Shown: positions 1-7,704 of the stretch, piece by piece
Layout: every line of letters begins with the position of its first letter
Position numbering within the stretch: the stretch's first letter is position 1
Position numbers and translations under genes: made by a program
Source: Psychroflexus halocasei
GTDB taxonomy: Bacteria; Bacteroidota; Bacteroidia; Flavobacteriales; Flavobacteriaceae
DNA length: 64,000 nt
Assembly: GCF_900107595.1 (NCBI RefSeq)
Contig: NZ_FNQF01000001.1
Span: 396,459 to 460,458 of the forward strand
Direction: 5' to 3'
Notes under the pieces: generated by a model
Database searches by the model: none
What the model was told of the DNA's origin: nothing
What the model saw: only the letters and a program-made list of their open reading frames with translations

Positions 1-1
1 T

Positions 2-391
2 ATGTGGAACAAAAGTGGAATGTCAAGAAATGCTAAAGGTTTAGAAGAAGCAATTCATGAAATTGCAGAACTGAGAGACGAGTTTTATAAAAATGTACGT
101 GTGACAGGTAAAGCAGAATCAAAAAATGCTGAACTTGAAAAAGCAACACGTGTCGCAGATTTCTTAGAATTAGCTGAACTTTTTGCAAAAGACGCTTTAC
201 ACAGAAATGAATCTTGTGGCGGTCACTTTAGAGAAGAATACCAAACTGAAGATGGCGAAGCGATGAGAGATGATGAGAACTTTAAATATGTCGCTGCATG
301 GGAATTCAAAGGAAAACCAAGCGAAGCAGTCATGCATAAAGAAGACTTGAATTTTGAAAACATTGAATTGAAAACAAGAAGTTATAAATAA
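2..391 (+). CDS. sdhA: Succinate dehydrogenase / fumarate reductase flavoprotein subunit, C-terminal part (cut by window edge)
   Basis: This is the last 129 residues of the FAD-binding subunit of complex II, which oxidises succinate to fumarate and passes electrons to the iron-sulfur subunit at the inner face of the membrane. The visible part is the C-terminal helical and capping region, including the conserved stretch RNESCGGHFREEY typical of the Bacteroidota SdhA/FrdA type. The reading frame is open up to the first base, so the true start lies before the window; the ATG at 2 is an internal methionine. The gene ends 48 bases before sdhB on the same strand, which supports one operon. Identity is nearly certain. 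Whether the complex runs as dehydrogenase or fumarate reductase cannot be told from this fragment. Confidence 0.93.
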   Translation: MWNKSGMSRNAKGLEEAIHEIAELRDEFYKNVRVTGKAESKNAELEKATRVADFLELAELFAKDALHRNESCGGHFREEYQTEDGEAMRDDENFKYVAAWEFKGKPSEAVMHKEDLNFENIELKTRSYK

Positions 392-439
392 GAAACTTAA
401 GAGTTTTTCTGAATTTATAACAACTAATTATCAAAGAGT

Positions 440-1186
440 ATGAAACTTAAATTAAATATATGGCGTCAAGAAGATGCTAACGCAAAAGGAGGATTTGAGA
501 CTTACGACTTAGATGGCATTCATGGTGATATGTCCTTCTTAGAAATGCTTGACATCCTTAACAACGAACTTGTTGAAAAGAACGTTGAGCCAGTAGAATT
601 TGACCACGATTGTCGTGAAGGTATTTGCGGGATGTGTTCATTACAAATTAATGGCGAGCCTCACGGTCCTGATAAAGGAATCACAACTTGCCAACTCCAT
701 ATGAGACGCTTTAAAGATGGCGATACAATTACAATTGAGCCATTTAGAGCAAAAGCATTCCCTGTGATTAGAGACTTAGTCGTTGATCGTTCTTCTTTTG
801 ATAGAATTCAGCATGCAGGAGGATACATCTCTGTCAATACCTCTGGAAACACACAAGATGCAAATAGCATCCCTGTTGAAAAAGAAAACGCAGATTTGGC
901 ATTTAACGCAGCAACATGTATTGGATGTGGTGCTTGTGTTGCCGCTTGTAAAAATGCAAGTGCAATGTTATTCACCTCAGCTAAAGTTTCTCAATATGCT
1001 TTGTTACCACAAGGTGAAATTGAAGCGACAGAACGTGTTTTAAACATGGTTCACCAAATGGATAATGAAGGTTTTGGAAACTGTACAAATACAGGCGCAT
1101 GTGAGTTAGAATGCCCTAAAGGCATTTCTTTAGAAAACATCGCACGTATGAATAGAGAATATTTAAGCGCAAGCTTTAAAGGATAA
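440..1186 (+). CDS. sdhB: Succinate dehydrogenase / fumarate reductase iron-sulfur subunit
   Basis: This 248-residue protein is the iron-sulfur electron relay of complex II. The N-terminal plant-type ferredoxin domain has the [2Fe-2S] ligands C58, C63, C66 and C84 (CREGICGMC, then TTCQLHM). The C-terminal domain has [11 protein letters not shown] at 160-170 and [14 protein letters not shown] from 215, which together supply the [4Fe-4S] and [3Fe-4S] ligands. Length and motif order match the Bacteroidota family, where a single membrane cytochrome b subunit is usually encoded upstream (outside this window). It follows the sdhA end by 48 bases and is followed by a hairpin terminator, so it is the last gene of the operon. 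Its clusters probably depend on the SUF genes found near 17-24 kb. Confidence 0.97.
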   Translation: MKLKLNIWRQEDANAKGGFETYDLDGIHGDMSFLEMLDILNNELVEKNVEPVEFDHDCREGICGMCSLQINGEPHGPDKGITTCQLHMRRFKDGDTITIEPFRAKAFPVIRDLVVDRSSFDRIQHAGGYISVNTSGNTQDANSIPVEKENADLAFNAATCIGCGACVAACKNASAMLFTSAKVSQYALLPQGEIEATERVLNMVHQMDNEGFGNCTNTGACELECPKGISLENIARMNREYLSASFKG

Positions 1187-1205
1187 GCAATACTTTATCA
1201 TAAAA

Positions 1206-1236
1206 TAAAAAAGCTCCGTTATTGGAGCTTTTTTGT
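1206..1236. terminator. Bidirectional intrinsic terminator between sdhB and the threonine dehydrogenase gene
   Basis: An A-run leads into AAGCTCC (1211-1217), a short loop and GGAGCTT (1224-1230) followed by TTTTG. The A and T runs extend the stem and give a U-tract on either strand. It lies between two convergent genes and probably ends both transcripts. Confidence 0.85.
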
Positions 1237-1256
1237 TTTATCATTTTACTAAAAAT

Positions 1257-2201
1257 TTATTTTAAACTTTTAACGCCTTTAAGCATTGCACTCACCATAG
1301 CTTCAAGATCATATTCATGTTGCCAGTTCCAATCTTTTTGTGCTTCTGCGTCATCAATTTTTGACGGCCACGAATCAGCAATGGGTTGTCTAAAATCTGG
1401 TTCGTAATCTATTTCAAAATCAGGGATTTCTTTTCTAATCGCATCAGCCAGTACTTTTGGTGTAAAACTAATGCCGCCCAAATTGTAAGATGATCTTACT
1501 TTAACATCATCAGCGTCAGCCTCCATCAATTGAATTGTTGCCTTAATCGCATCATCCATATACATCATTGGCAAAGCTGTTTCTTCACTTAAAAATGATG
1601 TGTACTTCTCTCCTTTTGCTGCTGAATGAAAGATCTCAATTGCATAATCGGTTGTGCCGCCACCTGGAGGCGTTTTATAACTAATTAAACCTGGGTATCG
1701 AATACTTCTCACATCAACGCCGTAACGCTTAAAATAATATTCGCACCAACGCTCACCTGCTTGTTTACTAATACCATAAACGGTTGATGGTTCCATCACA
1801 GTTTGCTGTGGCGTATCCATTTTCGGAGTTGTAGGTCCAAAAACGGCAATACTTGATGGCCAAAACACTTTACTGATTTTATTCTCTTTAGCAAGATTCA
1901 ACACATTGAATAAAGTGTCCATATTCAGCTGCCAAGCTTTCATCGGAAACTTTTCAGCAGTTCCACTTAACATCGCTGCCATGAGATAAACGGTGTCAAT
2001 ATCATAATGTAAAATAGTATCTTGCAAAGCATGGAAATCTGTTGCATCCAGAACCTCAAAAGGACCTGCATTCATAATGTCTTCCGAACCTTCCCGAATG
2101 TCACTTGCGATGATGTTATCCTTACCGTGTTTCTCTCTTAGTTTTGCAGAAAGCTCAGAACCTATCTGGCCACAAGCTCCGATGATGAGTGTTTTTGCCA
2201 T
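1257..2201 (-). CDS. L-threonine 3-dehydrogenase, short-chain (epimerase-like) type
   Basis: A 314-residue NAD-dependent enzyme of the extended SDR/epimerase family. It has the Rossmann motif GACGQIG at 8-14, the WPSS serine pair near 116 and the catalytic YGISK (Y142, K146). The start of the protein and the segment IIASDIREGSEDI resemble the epimerase-like threonine dehydrogenase known from Flavobacterium, which oxidises L-threonine to 2-amino-3-ketobutyrate. A longer frame exists upstream, but the ATG at 2201 places the glycine motif at the usual distance and follows a promoter-like TATATTTG at 2217-2224. No 2-amino-3-ketobutyrate ligase gene is next to it in this window. The SDR fold is certain. 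The substrate is assigned by family resemblance, and another nucleotide-sugar epimerase is the alternative. Confidence 0.83.
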   Translation of the reverse strand: MAKTLIIGACGQIGSELSAKLREKHGKDNIIASDIREGSEDIMNAGPFEVLDATDFHALQDTILHYDIDTVYLMAAMLSGTAEKFPMKAWQLNMDTLFNVLNLAKENKISKVFWPSSIAVFGPTTPKMDTPQQTVMEPSTVYGISKQAGERWCEYYFKRYGVDVRSIRYPGLISYKTPPGGGTTDYAIEIFHSAAKGEKYTSFLSEETALPMMYMDDAIKATIQLMEADADDVKVRSSYNLGGISFTPKVLADAIRKEIPDFEIDYEPDFRQPIADSWPSKIDDAEAQKDWNWQHEYDLEAMVSAMLKGVKSLK

Positions 2202-2216
2202 AAATTTAATTTTTGA

Positions 2217-2224
2217 CAAATATA
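2217..2224 (-). promoter_or_regulatory. Bacteroidota -7 promoter element for the threonine dehydrogenase gene
   Basis: Read on the minus strand the sequence is TATATTTG, a perfect TAnnTTTG element, 15 bases before the chosen ATG. No TTTG was found at the ideal 19-base spacing upstream, so the -33 part is not supported. It favours the shorter start at 2201. Confidence 0.5.
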
Positions 2225-2303
2225 AACATTGATGCAAGCATTCTTGCTAAAAATAGTATAATTGTAAAGTCCCCTTTTTGCAAAATCAAAATGGATTATT
2301 CTT

Positions 2304-2810
2304 ATGAAAAAAGTATGTGGAATTTTATTTTGTCTAGCTTTTCTATCATGTCAAAATGATAAAAATTCTAAAAATGATACCCAAGAAAAAATTGATTTCT
2401 ACGAAAATAAAGTTCAAGTTGACACCATTTTTATTCAACAATTAAGCAAACCAGCTAGCGAAGTTGCTATGGATTGGAATGCCTATGTTGCCTTACAATC
2501 TGAAATAAATAGAATGAAAAATTTTAGTATTTCTGAAGTTTTAAATAACACAGATAACATTATTCGTATTTCTGATTCATTACAAAAAAGTATTCCTGAT
2601 CCTCTTCAGAAAAGAACAGTAAATTCTCGTTTGAAATTGATTGAAACACAAGCAAAAAGATTGAAGCAACTCTTGCATTTTAGAAGTCAAGACTCTTCAA
2701 AAATCAACGAATCAATTTATAAATTGGTCCAAGGTTACAGCAGTTTAAATATTCAGATCAACGAGATTTATATAGAAACCCCAAATTTTGAATTTCAAAA
2801 TGAAAATTAA
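2304..2810 (+). CDS. Unknown lipoprotein (168 aa)
   Basis: I do not recognise this family. The N-terminus is a lipoprotein signal peptide with a short hydrophobic core and a lipobox ending in C16 (FLSC, then QNDKN), so the mature protein should be anchored to a membrane on its periplasmic side. The rest is polar and lysine/glutamine-rich with predicted long helices (for example around residues 75-130). The last 11 bases overlap the ATG of the next gene, a secreted SnoaL-like protein, so the two are probably translated together. It starts a short plus-strand run that continues to a M13 peptidase. No enzymatic motif is visible. Confidence 0.65.
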   Translation: MKKVCGILFCLAFLSCQNDKNSKNDTQEKIDFYENKVQVDTIFIQQLSKPASEVAMDWNAYVALQSEINRMKNFSISEVLNNTDNIIRISDSLQKSIPDPLQKRTVNSRLKLIETQAKRLKQLLHFRSQDSSKINESIYKLVQGYSSLNIQINEIYIETPNFEFQNEN

Positions 2811-3288
2811 GTTCCTCATATTTATCTTCTGCTTTCAAATTTCACTTTTTGCTCAAGACAAAACTGAAATCAACAAAACTTTAGATCAATGGCACAACGC
2901 AGCAGCAAATGCCGATGAAGATATCTTCTTTGGTTTAATGATAAATGAAGCCATTTTTATTGGAACAGATGCAAATGAAAACTGGCAACTCAAAGAATTT
3001 AAAAAATACGCACTTCCACATTTTAAAAGAGGAAAAGCTTGGACTTTTATACCTCAACAAAGAAATATTTATTTTAATAAAAATGGAAATACAGCTTGGT
3101 TTGATGAAGTTTTAAATTCTGAACACATGGGTTTATGCAGAGGAAGCGGAACACTTGTTAAAGAAAATAACCAATGGAAAATAGCGCATTACGTTTTATC
3201 CATTCTCGTCCCTAATGAAAACGTCAAAGATGTTTTAAAGCTTAAACAAAGCCATGATAAAGACTTCACTGAAAAGGAAAACAAATAA
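2800..3288 (+). CDS. Secreted SnoaL-like / NTF2-fold protein
   Basis: This 162-residue protein begins with a clear signal peptide (MKIKFLIFIFCFQISLFAQ) ending at an A-Q cleavage site. It continues as a compact alpha/beta cone fold of the SnoaL/NTF2 superfamily: an N-terminal helix with the LDQWHNAAANAD pattern, then TAWFDEVL and a C-terminal WKIAHYVLS strand. Such domains serve as small-ligand pockets or isomerase-like scaffolds, and no specific reaction can be assigned. A TTG 12 bases earlier would extend the frame, but the ATG at 2800 directly starts a standard signal peptide. It overlaps the preceding lipoprotein gene by 11 bases, suggesting a joint periplasmic role. Confidence 0.7.
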   Translation: MKIKFLIFIFCFQISLFAQDKTEINKTLDQWHNAAANADEDIFFGLMINEAIFIGTDANENWQLKEFKKYALPHFKRGKAWTFIPQQRNIYFNKNGNTAWFDEVLNSEHMGLCRGSGTLVKENNQWKIAHYVLSILVPNENVKDVLKLKQSHDKDFTEKENK

Positions 3289-3336
3289 GTGTAACTTTAC
3301 AGAAATAATTAGACATATTATTAAAACAATAACAAA

Positions 3337-5394
3337 ATGAAAATCAAACAATTAACTTTGTCTTTGGCGTCGCTTGCAGTTCTTGCAAGTTGTCAAGATG
3401 GCGAACAAAAAAATGAAATTGCAGAATCTGCTCCAGGGATTGATGTCAAGTACATGGATCAGGATGTGCGACCACAAGATGATTTTTACACTTATGTAAA
3501 CGGTCAATGGAACGCAACAGCTGAAATTCCAGACGACAGAACGAGCTGGGGAGGCTTCCAGATTTTACGTCAAAAGACAGATAATGATGTTTTAGAAATC
3601 CTAAAAAAAGCTGAAGCTTCTGGTCAATATGAAGCTGGAACTGATCAAGCAAAAGCACTCAATGTGTTCAACTCAATTATGGATACTGAACGCCGTAATG
3701 AAGAGGGTTTAAAGCCAATTGAAGCAAGCATAAATAAAATTGACGCGATTAAAAACGCTAAAGATTTACAAGAATTATTAGCTAAAAATAGTTCTGAAAT
3801 TTCATCTCCATTCTTTAGTTTATCAGCTTATTCAGACCCGAATGATAGTAACATTAATATTGCTTACATCGGGACTGGAAGTTTAGGTTTACCTGAGCGT
3901 GATTATTATTTAAAAGATGATGAAGATTCCAAAAAAATCAGAAAGCAATATGTTGATTTCGTGACTGAAATGCTTCAATACTTAGGCGATTCTGAGGAAG
4001 ATGCGCGTGATCAAGCTAATCGTATTTTAGCTTTAGAAACTGAATTAGCTAAAGATCGTTTAACGAAAGTTGAACGTCGTGATTTTAGAAATTATAACAA
4101 CAGATTTCATGTTGACAACCTTGACAAAGCAGCAAGCAGCGTTGACTGGAAAAAATACATGAAAGATTTAGGCGTCGAGAAATTACCTGATACTGTTTTA
4201 GTCATGGAAACTAAGTACATGACAACGCTTGATAAAATGCTTAAAAGAGGAAACGTAGACGATTGGAAAGTTTTATTACGTTGGTCAACTTTAAATGATG
4301 CTTCAGGTTATTTATCAGAAGATATCGAAAAAACAAGTTGGAATTTTTACAGCAAAACTCTAAGCGGTGCTCAAGCGCAACGTCCACTTGACGAAAGAGC
4401 GCTTTCTGTTGTGAACAATACAATTGGTGAAGCTGTTGGACAGCTTTATGTTGATGCGAAATTTCCACCGGAAGCTAAGCAAAAAGCTGAGGCGATGATA
4501 CAAAATGTCATCTTGGCTTTTGAAAAAAGAATTGATGATCTTGAGTGGATGTCAGAAGACTCAAAAGCTGAAGCAATTAAGAAACTAGAGAAATTTACTG
4601 TTAAAATTGGTTACCCAGACGAGTTTAAAGATTATTCTGATTTAAAAGTTAATAAAGACAAATCTTACTACGAAAACATGATTGCTGTTGGTGAGTGGAA
4701 TTACCAAGACAATCTTTCTAAAATTGGTGAACCTGTTGATAAAACAGAATGGGGAATGGCTCCGCAAATTGTGAATGCATACTTTAACCCAATGTTTAAC
4801 GAAATCGTATTCCCTGCAGCAATTTTACAACCACCTTTTTATGATTATAAAGCTGATGCCGCAGTTAATTATGGTGGAATTGGCGCTGTGATTGGTCATG
4901 AAATTTCACATGCTTTTGATGATAGTGGTGCGCGTTTTGACGCCGAAGGAAACTTAAAAAACTGGTGGTCAGAAGAAGATTTAAAACAATTTACGGAAAG
5001 AGGAAAAGCACTTGCTGATCTTTATAGTTCTATTGAAGTTCTGGATGATGTTTATGTTGATGGAGATTTCACATTAGGCGAAAACATCGGTGATTTAGGT
5101 GGTGTTTTAGGCGCTTATGATGGTTTACAAATGCACTTAAAAGAAAACGGAAATCCTGGAAAAATTGAAGGTTTAACTCCTGAACAAAGATTCTTCATGT
5201 CTTGGGCAACTGTTTGGAGAACTAAAACAAGAGATGAAGCTTTAAAAACACAAGTTAAAACTGATCCGCATTCACCTGGAAAATACAGAGCTTATGTTCC
5301 TTTACAGAATGTTGATGCTTTCTATGAAGCGTTTGATATTAAAGAAACTGACAGCCTTTACATCGCTCCAGAAGAGCGCGTGAGAATCTGGTAA
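3337..5394 (+). CDS. pepO: M13 family zinc metallopeptidase (neprilysin/PepO-like), lipoprotein
   Basis: A 685-residue peptidase of the neprilysin family that cuts oligopeptides outside the cytoplasm. It starts with a lipoprotein signal (lipobox LASC, C19), unlike many cytoplasmic PepO proteins. The N-terminal M13 domain (about 40-420) precedes the catalytic domain. That domain has the NAYFNP substrate-binding motif (about 480), the zinc motif HEISH (H521, E522, H525) and GENIGDLGG, with E582 as third zinc ligand. The length matches the family. It is preceded by an A-rich leader (aacaaaATG) and followed by a strong hairpin terminator, so it is probably the last gene of its unit. It joins the M1, S8 and S9 peptidases of this window in peptide breakdown. 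Confidence 0.95.
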   Translation: MKIKQLTLSLASLAVLASCQDGEQKNEIAESAPGIDVKYMDQDVRPQDDFYTYVNGQWNATAEIPDDRTSWGGFQILRQKTDNDVLEILKKAEASGQYEAGTDQAKALNVFNSIMDTERRNEEGLKPIEASINKIDAIKNAKDLQELLAKNSSEISSPFFSLSAYSDPNDSNINIAYIGTGSLGLPERDYYLKDDEDSKKIRKQYVDFVTEMLQYLGDSEEDARDQANRILALETELAKDRLTKVERRDFRNYNNRFHVDNLDKAASSVDWKKYMKDLGVEKLPDTVLVMETKYMTTLDKMLKRGNVDDWKVLLRWSTLNDASGYLSEDIEKTSWNFYSKTLSGAQAQRPLDERALSVVNNTIGEAVGQLYVDAKFPPEAKQKAEAMIQNVILAFEKRIDDLEWMSEDSKAEAIKKLEKFTVKIGYPDEFKDYSDLKVNKDKSYYENMIAVGEWNYQDNLSKIGEPVDKTEWGMAPQIVNAYFNPMFNEIVFPAAILQPPFYDYKADAAVNYGGIGAVIGHEISHAFDDSGARFDAEGNLKNWWSEEDLKQFTERGKALADLYSSIEVLDDVYVDGDFTLGENIGDLGGVLGAYDGLQMHLKENGNPGKIEGLTPEQRFFMSWATVWRTKTRDEALKTQVKTDPHSPGKYRAYVPLQNVDAFYEAFDIKETDSLYIAPEERVRIW

Positions 5395-5420
5395 GTTAAT
5401 GTGACAGATTAAAATAATTT

Positions 5421-5456
5421 ATAAGCTGCTTGAATAAACTCAAGCAGCTTTTTTTA
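5421..5456 (+). terminator. Intrinsic terminator after the M13 peptidase gene
   Basis: AAGCTGCTTG (5423-5432) pairs with CAAGCAGCTT (5441-5450) around an 8-base loop and is followed by a run of T (5449-5455). The U-tract is good on the plus strand and weak on the minus strand. Confidence 0.87.
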
Positions 5457-5471
5457 TGCCATAAAAACAGC

Positions 5472-5705
5472 TTACTCTTCCTCTTCAAGTTGCTTCAGCT
5501 TTTTGACTTCATTCTTTTTCAGATATTGCAAAATCATCATTGCAGAGACAATGAGTAAAAGCGATATTAATAATGATGATTCAAAAGCTCTATTCATAAA
5601 CACATAAATTGTGTAAATTAGAAAACCGATCCATACCAAACCTGTGAAGTAAAACAAAGATTTTAATGTTTTAATGCGACTTTTTATTGTTTCTTTCTTA
5701 TCCAT
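5472..5705 (-). CDS. Small two-helix membrane protein of unknown function
   Basis: A 77-residue protein with a charged N-terminus, two hydrophobic helices (about 15-37 and 43-62) and a highly charged C-terminal tail (KKNEVKKLKQLEEEE). I know no family for it. It stands alone on the minus strand between a convergent peptidase gene with its own terminator and a divergent serine hydrolase gene. The ATG at 5705 has no other candidate nearby. The helix pattern and the acidic end look like a real protein rather than a shadow frame, but that is all that supports it. Confidence 0.55.
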   Translation of the reverse strand: MDKKETIKSRIKTLKSLFYFTGLVWIGFLIYTIYVFMNRAFESSLLISLLLIVSAMMILQYLKKNEVKKLKQLEEEE

Positions 5706-5774
5706 TTGAGTTGCTTATAAATCAAAGTTAAAAAATTCAATTATCTTAGAGACAAATAATTAATATTCTCCTTC

Positions 5775-6917
5775 ATGAAAGTCATTCGTCAAGTCCTGAA
5801 ATGGGTTATTGGTCTACTACTTTTAATCTTTGTCCTTCTCTACATATTCGATGCAACCTATATTTTAAAGGGTATTCGTGTCGTTTATTTCACTGGCCAT
5901 AAAACTGCTTTTATTGATGATTATCCTTATTTCGATAACCGGACGATTGAAAACAAAACCGTTCAGCCTTGGAAAGAAAAAGAATCAAACATCAAACCGA
6001 CAAGCCGTTTACAAGACACTAATGAAGAATATGGGACTATCGCTTACATGATTATTAAAAACGGTGAAATTGTTTACGAAAATTATGCTGATAATTATTC
6101 AAAAGATTCTAAAACAAACTCCTTTTCAATGGCAAAAAGTTTGACGAGTGTTTTACTTTTTAAAGCCATTCAAGATGGGTTTATTAAAAGCTTAGATCAA
6201 CCCATCACTGATTTCTATCCAGATTTTAAAGGTGAGTTTGCCGATCAAACCACAGTTGGCGATTTAGCCTCGATGGCATCTGGTTTAAATTGGGAAGAAC
6301 ATTATTACAGTCCATTCTCAATGACAGCGAAAGCTTATTATGATGATAATATTTCTGAGCTTATTGAAAGTTTAGCTATTGATGAAAAACCTGGTGAAAG
6401 TTTTAAGTACCTCAGCGGAAACACGCAACTTCTCGGGATGACTATCACAAAAGCAGTTGGTAAAAGCCTTTCAGAATACCTCAGCAAAAGTATTTGGAAA
6501 CCTTTAGGCATGAGAGATACAGCTTATTGGCAGCTTGATGGAATTGATAATGGCATGGAGAAAACATATTGTTGCATCGCTTCAAACGCACGAGATTTCG
6601 CGAAAATCGGACAACTTTTTTCACAAAACGGACAATGGAACGGAGAGCAAATTATCAAACCTAAATTTGTTGAAAAAGCGACAAAAGCACGCTTCAAAGA
6701 CAGTCCTTACGGCTATGGCTTTTGGATCAGCGATTATAAAGACAAACACATTTTTAGTATGCGTGGTATTTTAGGTCAATACGTCATCAGCATTCCTGAA
6801 GATGATTTAGTGATTGTAAGACTAGGACATAAAAGAGACCAAGAAAAAGTGAATGAATTTCCTAAAGATTTTTATATCTATATCGATGAAGCCTACCAAA
6901 TGCTGAAAAACCAATAA
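5775..6917 (+). CDS. Serine hydrolase of the beta-lactamase / NylB-like family, membrane-anchored
   Basis: This 380-residue protein has an uncleaved N-terminal transmembrane segment (about 8-26) and a large periplasmic domain of the class C beta-lactamase/esterase superfamily. The nucleophile motif SMAK (S118, K121) and the second motif YLSGN (Y212) are seen. The later segment MEKTYCCIASNARDFAKIG resembles 6-aminohexanoate-dimer hydrolase (NylB) relatives. These enzymes hydrolyse esters, amides or short peptides; the actual substrate is unknown. It is not a resistance beta-lactamase by motif: the C-terminal region reads HIFSMRG rather than the usual KTG. It is followed after only two bases by the exonuclease gene, so the two are co-transcribed. 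Confidence 0.82.
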   Translation: MKVIRQVLKWVIGLLLLIFVLLYIFDATYILKGIRVVYFTGHKTAFIDDYPYFDNRTIENKTVQPWKEKESNIKPTSRLQDTNEEYGTIAYMIIKNGEIVYENYADNYSKDSKTNSFSMAKSLTSVLLFKAIQDGFIKSLDQPITDFYPDFKGEFADQTTVGDLASMASGLNWEEHYYSPFSMTAKAYYDDNISELIESLAIDEKPGESFKYLSGNTQLLGMTITKAVGKSLSEYLSKSIWKPLGMRDTAYWQLDGIDNGMEKTYCCIASNARDFAKIGQLFSQNGQWNGEQIIKPKFVEKATKARFKDSPYGYGFWISDYKDKHIFSMRGILGQYVISIPEDDLVIVRLGHKRDQEKVNEFPKDFYIYIDEAYQMLKNQ

Positions 6918-6919
6918 TT

Positions 6920-7630
6920 ATGTTAGATAAACTTCACCTTGACAATATTCTTTTTTTAGACATTGAAACAGTTCCTGAATATGAAGATTTTCAAGAACTT
7001 GACCCTACAATGCAAGAACTTTTTGACACAAAAACAGCTTATAAAAGAAAAGAAGAAACCGCTGAAAACTTTTATGAAAATGCCGGTATCTGGGCTGAGT
7101 TTGGGAAAATCGTTTGTATTTCAGTTGGCTTTCTCGTAACCAAAGAAAGTGAAAGACAGTTTAGAATGAAAAGTTTTTCAGGTGAAGAAAAAGAACTTCT
7201 GTTAGAATTTAAATCACTTTTAAATACACATTTTAATCAAAATCAACATTTGCTTTGCGCACATAATGGAAAGGAATTTGATTTTCCCTACATCGCAAGA
7301 CGTATGCTGATTAATGGAATCAAACTTCCTAAAAAGCTCAATTTATTTGGAAAGAAACCTTGGGAAATCCCTTATCTAGATACTTTAGAACTCTGGAAAT
7401 TTGGCGATTATAAACATTACACTTCTCTCAAATTATTAACAGCTATTTTAAAAGTCCCTTCGCCAAAAGATGATATCGATGGTAGCCAAGTGAAAGATGT
7501 TTATTACAAAGAAAAAGACGTCAACAGAATTGTCACTTATTGCGAAAAAGATGTTCTGGCCATTGTCCAAATCATCTTAAGACTGAGGCAAGAAAAGCTT
7601 TTAGAAACTCATGAAATCATGAGTGTTTAG
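6920..7630 (+). CDS. Predicted 3'-5' exonuclease, PolB-exonuclease-like (DEDD superfamily)
   Basis: A 236-residue protein of the ribonuclease H-like DEDD exonuclease superfamily, the branch related to the proofreading domain of DNA polymerase B. Motif I is FLDIETVPE (D14, E16), motif II lies in AHNGKEFDFPYIARRM and motif III is YCEKDVLAIVQI. It should remove nucleotides from DNA or RNA 3' ends in the cytoplasm; its physiological substrate is not known. It begins two bases after the serine hydrolase stop. The following hairpin at 7648-7683 probably ends the transcript. Confidence 0.87.
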   Translation: MLDKLHLDNILFLDIETVPEYEDFQELDPTMQELFDTKTAYKRKEETAENFYENAGIWAEFGKIVCISVGFLVTKESERQFRMKSFSGEEKELLLEFKSLLNTHFNQNQHLLCAHNGKEFDFPYIARRMLINGIKLPKKLNLFGKKPWEIPYLDTLELWKFGDYKHYTSLKLLTAILKVPSPKDDIDGSQVKDVYYKEKDVNRIVTYCEKDVLAIVQIILRLRQEKLLETHEIMSV

Positions 7631-7647
7631 GAGATAATGCAAATTAA

Positions 7648-7683
7648 AAAAGCCATCAAGTTTCTAAAATTTGATGGCTTTAA
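7648..7683. terminator. Bidirectional intrinsic terminator between exonuclease and M1 peptidase genes
   Basis: AAAGCCATCAA (7649-7659) pairs with TTGATGGCTTT (7671-7681) around an 11-base loop. The U-tract is best on the minus strand, where it ends the M1 peptidase transcript. It lies between convergent genes. Confidence 0.82.
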
Positions 7684-7704
7684 GATTTATAAATCAAAGA
7701 AATA

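Noticed and set aside
783-1043. Open frame inside sdhB
   Set aside because: It overlaps the well-supported sdhB frame and shows no protein-like motif. Many similar shadow frames (for example 24218-24445, 25343-25558 and 60350-60643) were left out for the same reason.
5775-6917. Beta-lactamase resistance gene
   Set aside because: Only the SxxK and Y motifs of the wider superfamily are present, the final KTG-type motif is lacking, and the best resemblance is to NylB-like esterases/amidases.
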